Source: Paenibacillus sp. 37
Lineage (GTDB): Bacteria > Bacillota > Bacilli > Paenibacillales > Paenibacillaceae
DNA: 64,000 bases
Reading direction: 5' to 3'
Assembly (NCBI RefSeq): GCF_008386395.1
Contig: NZ_CP043761.1
Location: forward strand, 6,262,001 to 6,326,000
Part shown: positions 57,655 through 64,000 of the stretch, piece after piece
Layout of the letters: the number at the start of each line of letters is the position of its first letter
Numbering within the stretch: position 1 is the first letter of the stretch
Made by a program: the position numbers and the translations under genes
Notes under the pieces: generated by a model
Told to the model about the DNA's origin: nothing
Seen by the model: the letters and a program-made list of their open reading frames with translations, nothing else
The model's database searches: none

Positions 57655-57899
57655 GGTATACCCCTTTCGTGCAAAACAGAATAGACCCCCTGTTGCCGCC
57701 ACGCGACACCATCGGATGGATGTTGCATCCACTTGCCCGGGGGTGACAAACAATATAAAAAGTAATATGGATGAATCAACTCCAGGCTTGCCAAGGGTTC
57801 CTCATGAAGCTGATTCGGTATTCAAACGGATTCGGTTATTAAAAACTAGCCGAAGCCCGAGCCTTGCGAATCATGTTCATGGTGCTGTGCCTGTCATTG

Positions 57900-57927
57900 A
57901 TTATGATTAGCGATCATTCGTTGACAA
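57900..57927 (-). promoter_or_regulatory. Candidate secA promoter
   Basis: On the minus strand TTGTCA (57922-57927) and CATAAT (57900-57905) each match five of six consensus bases with a 16-nt spacer. It would leave a leader of about 240 nt before secA. Confidence 0.45.
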
Positions 57928-58315
57928 TTCCTCATCAGGACAATGATTCTCTTTGCATAAATTGTAACAGTTTGTAAGGGCCGCCGCAACACGCCACGGC
58001 ACACTTCTTTGAACTTCTGAGACATATCAAATGGAGTTTAAGTGCAAAAAATCATAGTCGTTAGCGGAAGCGTTCGATTGTCATGTTTCGTTTTGCGGGA
58101 TAGACAGCCCTGTCAACAAATTTTGATGGAAAATTTGGATGGAAATCTCAATATCCAGTTCTCGAATGTAGGCGTACAAATATTTTCGCAAGCATCGGAA
58201 TCTGGCAGTAAACTTTTACAGTTTGTGCTTCTTCTTACTATCTATTAGACGCAGCAGCATAGGGAATAGTTTCACCATTTTATTTCCAAAGGTGATTTCC
58301 CAGCTCCTCTACGCA

Positions 58316-58352
58316 CAAAAGAGCCCCATCCCCTACGGGATGGAAGCTCTTG
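58316..58352 (-). terminator. hpf terminator
   Basis: AAGAGC and CATCCC pair with GGGATG and GCTCTT around a small loop, followed by TTTG on the minus strand. It lies about 90 nt after the hpf stop, and the T-run is short. Confidence 0.6.
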
Positions 58353-58441
58353 TTAAGTCTAATCCAGGAAAATACAGTCCCTGTCTTCATTATTATTAGA
58401 TATTAAACGCAAATCCGATCCGATGATCCTGTACGTTAAGA

Positions 58442-59005
58442 TTAACCTTGTTCGATCAATCCGTACTTACCATCGTTCCGTTTGTAAACAACACTCACTT
58501 CTTCACTGTCGATGTTGGAGAATACGAAGAAATTGTGTCCAACCATGTTCATTTGGAGGATAGCCTCTTCCACGTCCATTGGTTTCAACATAAAACGTTT
58601 CGTCCGTACAACTTCAAAATCATCGTCATCCGTGTCCGCATCCAGTTCAGCTGTAGCTACCGTACCTGTTGGATCTTCAACGAAGAGTGTTTTCAGGCTG
58701 CCTTCCTGGCGGAACTTACGGTTAATTTTTGTTTTGTGTTTGCGGATCTGACGTTCCAGCTTGTCCACCACGGAGTCAATGGATGCATACATATCATCGC
58801 TCTCATCCTCAGCGCGGAGCACAATGCCTTTCAAAGGGATCGTCACCTCTACCGTATGCAAACCTCTCGTCGTGCTCAATGTAACAGCACCGTCAGAGTT
58901 AAGGGGTGCATCGAAATACTTCTCGAGTCTACTCAACTTTTTGTCGACATAATCCTTCAAAGCATCAGTAACCTCGATTTGTTGACCTCGAATACTTAAA
59001 TTCAT
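58442..59005 (-). CDS. hpf: Ribosome hibernation promoting factor, long form
   Basis: Binds the 30S subunit and promotes 100S ribosome dimers in stationary phase. The 187-residue protein has the N-terminal HPF fold (MNLSIRGQQIEVTDALKDYV, KKLSRLEKYFD, DDMYASIDSVVDKLERQIRKHK), an acidic linker, and the C-terminal dimerisation domain (VVRTKRFMLKPMDVEEAILQMNMVGHNFFVF split by a turn). That is the long form typical of Firmicutes. A longer frame upstream is open, but ATG 59005 with AAAGGAGG before it is the family start, and the promoter lies inside the extra frame. Confidence 0.95.
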   Translation of the reverse strand: MNLSIRGQQIEVTDALKDYVDKKLSRLEKYFDAPLNSDGAVTLSTTRGLHTVEVTIPLKGIVLRAEDESDDMYASIDSVVDKLERQIRKHKTKINRKFRQEGSLKTLFVEDPTGTVATAELDADTDDDDFEVVRTKRFMLKPMDVEEAILQMNMVGHNFFVFSNIDSEEVSVVYKRNDGKYGLIEQG

Positions 59006-59036
59006 AGGGCACTCCTCCTTTTTCCTTTGCCACTTC

Positions 59037-59066
59037 ATTATAACACGAATGTAAGCGCCATGTAAA
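59037..59066 (-). promoter_or_regulatory. hpf promoter
   Basis: On the minus strand TTTACA (59061-59066) and a perfect TATAAT (59037-59042) are 18 nt apart, with TG before the -10 (TGTTATAAT). The leader would be about 25 nt. This is a sigma-A type promoter. In B. subtilis hpf also has SigB and SigH promoters; I see no clear match to those in the rest of the 410-nt gap. Confidence 0.65.
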
Positions 59067-59320
59067 AACTCCCGGTGACCGAATAATGACATCTGTTCAA
59101 GCCACATCTGCCAACGTAGGCATAGCGCCATATTTCGCGATATTTCATCATATTCAGCCATAATCGAATATTTACATGGTATGTTTTATTAGGCGCTTGA
59201 TGATGTATTTAACCGTTTTTGAGCTACCTCAATCTAATATGTAAAATGAACTCTTGAATCTATTAAATTCAATAGAAAAATGTTCCTGGGATGATTCTCA
59301 AATCTCTAATCTATTTAATC

Positions 59321-59350
59321 AAAAAAAGACCCCGGAAAGTACCGGAGTCT
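59321..59350 (-). terminator. Cold-shock gene terminator
   Basis: AGACTCCGG pairs with CCGGGGTCT (one mismatch) around a short loop, followed by seven T on the minus strand, about 65 nt after the csp stop. Confidence 0.85.
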
Positions 59351-59415
59351 GATGCTAGCGATAATTCAATTTGGTAACCATCTAACCATATATGTAGGTC
59401 GGATTGTCCGGATGA

Positions 59416-59613
59416 TTATAATTTGATTACGTTAGCTGCTTGCGGTCCACGCGCGCCTTCGACGATGTCGAATTCTACGGATTGACCTTCTTCCAAAGTT
59501 TTGAATCCTTCGGTTTGAATTGCGGAGAAATGTACGAATACGTCGCCGCCATCTTCAGTCTCAATGAAACCGTAACCTTTTTCTGCGTTGAACCATTTTA
59601 CTTTACCTTGCAT
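59416..59613 (-). CDS. Cold-shock protein, CspA/CspB family
   Basis: A 65-residue single OB-fold RNA chaperone. RNP1 is KGYGFIE, RNP2 is VFVHFSA, and the aromatic surface is intact. The family's usual start [12 protein letters not shown] and end [10 protein letters not shown] are present. It is a single-gene unit with its own promoter and terminator. Which of the several Csp paralogues it corresponds to cannot be told, so no symbol is given. Confidence 0.97.
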   Translation of the reverse strand: MQGKVKWFNAEKGYGFIETEDGGDVFVHFSAIQTEGFKTLEEGQSVEFDIVEGARGPQAANVIKL

Positions 59614-59680
59614 GCACTAACATTCCCTTCGTCATCAAATGAAGTGAAGCTTTCGGCCTTAACCTCTGCCCACAATTCAG

Positions 59681-59710
59681 ATAATACCATCCAAAGTTAT
59701 CTATTGTCAA
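59681..59710 (-). promoter_or_regulatory. Cold-shock gene promoter
   Basis: A perfect TTGACA (59705-59710) and TATTAT (59681-59686) are 18 nt apart on the minus strand, with TG before the -10. The 5' leader of about 60 nt may fold, as in other csp mRNAs. Confidence 0.75.
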
Positions 59711-59911
59711 TTGGAAAAGTAAATGTTTTCTTGGAATTTTTTGTAGATTAATTGGGGATTGTGTTGAAAGGTGGGATGACTTGAATATATCAGGAAATTG
59801 GCGGGTTGGTAAGTCTATTTTCAGCTATTTATTATGATCATTAATAGATTTCGTTAACACAACTCCTTAGCTACCAATTACAAAAAGTAGGATTTGATGG
59901 TGAACGATTAA

Positions 59912-60943
59912 GCAGAAGAACTAAAAAAAACCAGTCGCTTATCCTTCACACTTCGCGATGCATACCAAACGCAATATACAGTCTATATTTTTGCTTAAGA
60001 TGAAAAAAAATCAACTCTAAAGGAGGAAGATTTCTGGACCAATAACAAACCCGGTGACATTACATATACAGGCACTTATCGCGCAGCTTTGTTGAAGAAA
60101 GGAGACTCTTACGGTACAGTACAATCCGCGGACCTTGATCTTCATTTTATAACATTACCTCAAACCTGGCATTACACCATTAAGAGCAAAGGATACGGGT
60201 ACACCCGATATGCTACTCATCACAGAGTGGGGATCGTCCAACTTCAATCTAGCTAAACCATTCATCATACGTTCAGGCATATTGCAACCCTTAAAATTCG
60301 TAGATAACAAAGGTAAAAAGTTAAATGATTTTGATTTCTACCCTGCTGGCAGAGATGACGGCATACGTATGTTATCTGGTTCCCGAGTGCAATTCAAGTT
60401 CTATAATAACACTGTATTTAAATATGAGATAGAAACCTTCAAACTCAATATTAGTAAATTGGAGTTGTGTTTAAGTGACACTCGCTATGTTAATTTTAAT
60501 CAGCCTAACTGGCCTAATTCAGGAATCGGGGATCGTGCCTATCTTGAAAATCTGAAGACATCTGTAATGAAAGGAACTCTGCCGAATCAGCCCAATATCA
60601 AGCTGGGCATGACCCACAAATCTCTGCTTAATACATTAAAAAAAGCTAAACTCAGAGAGAACGGCGAATGGGGAGCATATTACGTTTATTCGCAATACGC
60701 GATCGGTTTTAATCCTATTTACATGAACTGAATAATGATTCAAAAGTTAAAGTCTTCAACCTGTTCTCAGAGCAACGTAATCTCTATCCCGAAATGGTTA
60801 AGTTGTGGCTAGGTAAGCCCTCAGACAGAATATTTAAATGAAGCAGAAGGCGGATATGACATGATCTATAAATATGGTTCCCGCACACTATCCTTCATTA
60901 TCTCGAAGAAGATGAACAAATTCATCTGATTTCCATCTACTAG
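59912..60943 (+). pseudogene. Decayed gene with at least one stop and four frameshifts
   Basis: Coding-like sequence continues across several frames. It begins AEELKKTSRLSFTLRDAYQTQ, meets an in-frame TAA at 59996-59998, and continues DEKKSTLKEEDFWTNNKPGD. It shifts by one near 60200 into MLLITEWGSSNFNLAKPF and shifts again near 60720 into LNNDSKVKVFNLFSEQR. Two more shifts fall near 60838 and 60890, and it ends EEDEQIHLISIY at TAG 60941-60943. Two related segments, GEWGAYYVYSQYAIGFNP and GGYDMIYKYGSRTLSFI, each follow a GMT/EMV-type helix, suggesting a duplicated domain rather like small lipoprotein domains of the YjgB kind, but I do not firmly recognise it. No initiation codon with a ribosome site was found. 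Confidence 0.7.
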
Positions 60944-61082
60944 TTAAGCCAGACCGGGAATCGTTGGATTACAAAACTTAATCAAACTTCACGAATTCGA
61001 AGTTGTAGGAAACTGATTGTAAGACATAGAGTCAGTGGAATCTAACGCTAATAACATGTAACTTTACACAGAAAAAATTAAT

Positions 61083-61117
61083 AAAAGCTCATCGTAAAAT
61101 TCTACGATGAGCTTTTA
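61083..61117. terminator. Bidirectional terminator after the unknown secreted protein gene
   Basis: AAAAGCTCATCGTA pairs perfectly with TACGATGAGCTTTT around a six-base loop, flanked by A and T runs. It lies about 55 nt after the stop of the minus-strand gene. Confidence 0.85.
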
Positions 61118-61171
61118 TTATTTGAGTCAACTTTTCCAATATTCGAATCCAGTACTTTTAAATGTCTTAAA

Positions 61172-62293
61172 TTATCTATAATAAACAACAGAAGGGAATG
61201 CCTCTATCCCCTTGGCATACCAATAGTTCAAGCTACTCGCGAAATCAATAACCTTTTTCTTATCCAAGTCATAAACCAAGAGGTCGGGATCACCAAGCAT
61301 ATCAATTTCATCAAGTCTGCGAGGTGTTGTTCTGCCTTGAACATCTTCAAATGTACTCCAGCTGGAAGTAGGAACCCCAGAAACGAAATTAGAACGGAAT
61401 GAGGTAAATAAAGTTCCTTTATCTAGAGTTATGAAAACAGCATTATCAGACTGCGCATATTGAGATGTATACTTAAGTGGAATTGTGACACTTTTAATCC
61501 GTACATCATCAATATCATGATTTATGGACGAATGCGCTCCACCGCTTGTAAAGGTATATTCCCTTGCCCATGTGAGATGAGCATTGATATTACTTAAAGC
61601 CGAGGTATTCCCAATCTTTTCTCCATTTACAGTAATATCACCATTAGGATACTCCATCACTGCCGAGATTAGGTTCTCAGAGTACGAAGTAAGCTTCGCC
61701 GTATTGGCAGGGTTACTCGGATCAGGAACCACAGAAGGATTCGCCATATTGGCATGGATGCTGTACGAGTCCCCTACACTGCCTGTAGACGTAACTCGGA
61801 GGCCCCAGTCACCTGCAGCTAAATCCGTTGCAAATCTGATCTCGCCTGCCTTGCCCCAAAATGGTGTTGGAGTTGCAGTTCCTGTATGCCAATCAATTGA
61901 ATACAAATCAACTCTGTAATTAGCATTAGCAGATCTTAACTGTGTCAGGATTGTGCGATCAGTTGGCACACTAAAAAACCAAAAATCTGCTGGGTCAGCT
62001 GCAGTCAAACTGTCACTAAAACTTATTCGATCGCCCGTCACGTTAAAATTGGACAGAATAGAAATCTCAGGACGATCAACCTCAATCTTTTTACCTCTAG
62101 CAAACCCTTTAGTTGAAAAACTTCCTTCAGGAAATTCTAACTTGGAGACATTGTTAGGCAGTTCAAGCTGGACAGGCTTCGGACTCTCTTCATTGATTTC
62201 AGCAGATTCTGCCCATGTTGTTCCACTCCATGATCCGCTTATTAATGTGAAGCCTAGTAAACATTTAGAAACTACTAATAATACTTTTTTCAT
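61172..62293 (-). CDS. Secreted protein of unknown function
   Basis: A 373-residue predicted exported protein. It has a signal peptide (KKVLLVVSKCLLGFTLISG, cleavage near TWA), then an acidic region. Residues of about 85-180 look like a pre-peptidase-type beta-sandwich (DFWFFSVPTDRTILTQLRS, ANYRVDLYSIDW, GDWGLRVTSTGSVGDSYSI). The rest is Ser/Thr-rich with no motif I recognise. No catalytic signature, anchor or LPXTG is visible. ATG 62293 with AAAGGAG is a strong start. It has its own terminator and lies between a decayed gene and the flagellar cap cluster, with no obvious functional tie to either. Confidence 0.75.
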   Translation of the reverse strand: MKKVLLVVSKCLLGFTLISGSWSGTTWAESAEINEESPKPVQLELPNNVSKLEFPEGSFSTKGFARGKKIEVDRPEISILSNFNVTGDRISFSDSLTAADPADFWFFSVPTDRTILTQLRSANANYRVDLYSIDWHTGTATPTPFWGKAGEIRFATDLAAGDWGLRVTSTGSVGDSYSIHANMANPSVVPDPSNPANTAKLTSYSENLISAVMEYPNGDITVNGEKIGNTSALSNINAHLTWAREYTFTSGGAHSSINHDIDDVRIKSVTIPLKYTSQYAQSDNAVFITLDKGTLFTSFRSNFVSGVPTSSWSTFEDVQGRTTPRRLDEIDMLGDPDLLVYDLDKKKVIDFASSLNYWYAKGIEAFPSVVYYR

Positions 62294-62384
62294 AGCAATT
62301 CTCCTTTTATGTATTTTCATAACAATTATATATTCGACAAAATCAGATACATTCCCTTCTTTTTATTACAAATAAAAACAAATA

Positions 62385-62440
62385 AAAGAAAACCTGTATG
62401 CATTGATCGACTAATTAAGTCAAGCAACGCATACAGGTTT
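62385..62440 (-). terminator. Terminator of the fliD-fliS-fliT operon
   Basis: A perfect 12-bp stem, AAACCTGTATGC with GCATACAGGTTT, is followed on the minus strand by a long T-rich run. It lies 10 nt after the fliT stop. Confidence 0.9.
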
Positions 62441-62450
62441 AGTAAAATAA

Positions 62451-62792
62451 TCATTTCTTTTTGTCCATTAAAAAACTATCTGGTGTATAACCTGACTCAT
62501 AAGCATTTCGCTGTGTTTTGGCTTGTCCTCGTTTATGCAACCAGTCCTGAGCTTCTAATCGCAGAACATTCATACGTGCTACAATTTCGTTGTCGTTGCC
62601 CAAGAGCTGTTCGATCTCTATCTTCTCAGTTACACTTGCGGGCTGGAGAGAAAACTGCTCCACAAGTCCATTAATAATAACTTGGCGCTCTTCAACGAAA
62701 GCTTCGAGTTGCTCATACTCAGCTTCATATAACACGTCCATGATATTACTTGTCAGCTGCTGTAACTGAGTCAGATATGACGATTTATCCAT
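62451..62792 (-). CDS. fliT: FliT-like flagellar chaperone
   Basis: A 113-residue, mostly helical protein (SSYLTQLQQLTSNIMDVLYEAEYEQLEAF split by turns, then EERQVIINGLVEQF, and a basic Gln-rich C-terminus). Sequence conservation of FliT is low. The call rests on size, helical pattern and the fliD-fliS-fliT order. ATG 62792 overlaps the fliS stop by 8 nt (CATGGATAA), so translation is coupled. FliT-type proteins bind FliD before export. Confidence 0.75.
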   Translation of the reverse strand: MDKSSYLTQLQQLTSNIMDVLYEAEYEQLEAFVEERQVIINGLVEQFSLQPASVTEKIEIEQLLGNDNEIVARMNVLRLEAQDWLHKRGQAKTQRNAYESGYTPDSFLMDKKK

Positions 62793-63195
62793 GAGCACTT
62801 TCAGTAGTAACAGGTGGTGCTTCCTGACCTGCAACAATCTTAGAAGCTTGTAGCCACGTTTCACGAAGATCCGTTAAATATCCTACTGCTTCTTTAGCTT
62901 TGGTTACATCTTTGCGAACGTTTGCCTCCACAAGCAGATGATTTGTGTATTCATATAATGAATGCAGACTCTTAGAAATATCGTAAGAACGGTCCAAGGT
63001 ACTCATCAATTCACTAATAATGGTCTGGGCTTTCCCCAAATTCAGACTTGTCTTCTCATTATCCTTCTGGGTCAATCCATCAATAGCTGTCTTTACAAAA
63101 CGAATTGCTCCATCATACAACATAATGACCAATTGCGCCGGATTTGAAGTCTGAACTGAGGATTGACGGTATTTATCATAAGGAGATGTAATCAA
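62785..63195 (-). CDS. fliS: Flagellin chaperone FliS
   Basis: Keeps flagellin unpolymerised before export. The 136-residue four-helix protein has the family start SPYDKYRQSSVQTSNPAQLVIMLYDG (interrupted here), GKAQTIISELMSTLD and YLTDLRETWLQA. The start is not certain: TTG 63195 lies eight bases after AAAGGG, while GTG 63204 sits almost on top of it, so I prefer TTG. It follows fliD by 17 nt. Confidence 0.93.
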   Translation of the reverse strand: MITSPYDKYRQSSVQTSNPAQLVIMLYDGAIRFVKTAIDGLTQKDNEKTSLNLGKAQTIISELMSTLDRSYDISKSLHSLYEYTNHLLVEANVRKDVTKAKEAVGYLTDLRETWLQASKIVAGQEAPPVTTESAHG

Positions 63196-63212
63196 AAGTC
63201 TCACCCTTTATA

Positions 63213-64000
63213 TTAAGATTGTCCTAAACTGGAAAAGAGACTGGACGACTGTGTTTGCATCTTGTTCATTGCCGCTTCCATCGCAGCAAATTGTTTGTAG
63301 TATCTGTCTTCTGTTCGTTGCAAGTTGGTTTGCATCATCAGAATTCGATTATTATAATCTTTCATTTTACGACCCATGATGTTTTCATCACGGAATGCGC
63401 TTGTTACATCTGTTGTATATCTGTTGGTCCCGGCGCGTTGGTAGACTTTCTCAATTGCGTTAGATACCTTGTCTGCCAATTTGTCGAACAAGCCTTCTTT
63501 AGGAGCGTTTGCTGGCCCCTGAAATAGATCGAGTGCAAGCTGTGGATTAGAACTAATCATACCTTTAAGCTTTGTTTCATCCAATATAACTAACTTACCA
63601 TTCTCTGAATAGTTTCCTGTTGTAATACCCAAGGCACTCAATGGACCGAGTTTCTCCGTGATCACTTGACGCATTTCGGACAATACAGTTTTAATGATAT
63701 CGTCATTTTTAAGCAAACCACTTTTTGCCTTTTCAGTCCAAGTATTGATCTCGGTTTCTTTCAATTCTTTCTTCTGCTCATCTGTTAGAGGTTTAAAGTC
63801 ACGATACTTCGTCTCCTCAACCTTTGAGTTTAGAGCCTTTATCAGGCTATTATAATCTTCGATAAAGCTCTTAATAGATTCCAGTGCCTTATCTGGATCA
63901 CTTTGATTTTTGATTACAGCTAAATTATCAGTTGTGCCCGTCTTAGTAACACCCAACAAAGTGATTTGTACTCCGTTGAGAGAAAAAGAATTGCTCTTGA
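63213..64000 (-). CDS. fliD: Flagellar filament cap protein FliD, C-terminal part (cut by window)
   Basis: The cap protein that guides flagellin assembly at the filament tip. The 262 residues in the window cover the C-terminal FliD domain: FSLNGVQITLLGVTKTG, DPDKALESIKSFIEDYNSLIKALN, LSALGITTGNYSENGKLVI, and the helical tail QTNLQRTEDRYYKQFAAMEAAMNKMQTQSS split by turns, all typical. The N-terminus lies beyond 64000. fliS and fliT follow directly. Confidence 0.95.
   Translation of the reverse strand, partial: KSNSFSLNGVQITLLGVTKTGTTDNLAVIKNQSDPDKALESIKSFIEDYNSLIKALNSKVEETKYRDFKPLTDEQKKELKETEINTWTEKAKSGLLKNDDIIKTVLSEMRQVITEKLGPLSALGITTGNYSENGKLVILDETKLKGMISSNPQLALDLFQGPANAPKEGLFDKLADKVSNAIEKVYQRAGTNRYTTDVTSAFRDENIMGRKMKDYNNRILMMQTNLQRTEDRYYKQFAAMEAAMNKMQTQSSSLFSSLGQS

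Larger units (their letters stand above)
57655..58441. other. Long gene-free stretch between hpf and secA
   Basis: I find no convincing gene in these 787 nt. It holds the hpf terminator (58316-58352), a candidate secA promoter (57900-57927), and two small hairpins: GGATG...CATCC near 57713-57730, and GACAG/CTGTC near 58103-58114. A 68-codon plus-strand frame (58042-58248), starting GTG after GGAG, has no recognisable content. The long secA leader could hold regulation, but I cannot identify it. Confidence 0.5.

Noticed and set aside
58042..58248. A 68-codon plus-strand frame in the hpf-secA gap
   Set aside because: It starts with GTG after GGAG, but there is no recognisable motif, promoter or terminator, and no conserved neighbour. 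The evidence is too weak to call a gene.

Overview
The window is a chromosomal segment of a Gram-positive, spore-former-type Firmicute, most likely Paenibacillus or a close relative. Three things point there. The backbone gene order (fliD-fliS-fliT, hpf, secA, prfB, yvjA, ftsE-ftsX, ctpB, minJ, uvrB-uvrA) is that of the Bacillus subtilis hpf-to-uvrA region. Copper-amine-oxidase 'stalk' domains, typical of Paenibacillus secreted proteins, occur next to an HtrA-like protease. The intergenic hairpins, GTG/TTG starts and strong AGGAGG-type ribosome sites are Firmicute-like. The species is not determined. No tRNA, rRNA, CRISPR array, prophage or insertion sequence was recognised.

Layout on the + strand coordinates: 1-2401 dTDP-rhamnose/UDP-glucose genes (rfbB partial, rfbC, galU). 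2699-8969 a SWIM-SNF2 helicase-like ATPase and a large U32 peptidase-family protein. 9352-12950 a stalk-domain secreted protein, a stalk-domain HtrA-like protease and a small membrane protein. 13289-18878 uvrB-uvrA, separated by a 739-nt spacer with a 72-bp tandem repeat. 19048-22488 a MotP/MotS-type stator pair and an HscC-type Hsp70. 22785-28235 a LnrLMN-like ABC exporter divergent from a LnrJK-like two-component system. 28327-34389 the division/wall cluster minJ, ctpB, an M23 hydrolase, ftsX, ftsE. 34644-41105 a VanW-family protein, a DHA2 drug exporter, two bactofilins with a YhbD-like regulator, and an esterase. 41311-50484 a complete arginine pathway operon argCJBDFGH. 50815-59613 cardiolipin synthase, a YitT-family protein, prfB with its programmed frameshift, secA, hpf and a cold-shock gene. 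59912-60943 a decayed pseudogene. 61172-64000 an unknown secreted protein and the fliD-fliS-fliT genes.

Most genes run on the minus strand. Regulation that can be read from sequence: an ArgR-like box on the arg promoter, a LexA-like box on the uvrB promoter, a nested inverted repeat over the yhbD promoter, an extended -10 promoter for lnrJK, and good promoters for hpf and csp.

The most unusual content is a family of interspersed intergenic repeats of about 186-191 nt (near 2.4, 46.6, 47.8, 52.3 and 55.0 kb). The best copies have ATTTACAC/GTGTAAAT-like ends and internal hairpins. All five copies have the same orientation, two sit inside the arg operon, and two lost different internal hairpin modules. 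A 33-nt element at 9252-9284 looks like the two ends of the repeat joined together. I do not recognise this family; it could be a MITE-like element or a structured RNA element.
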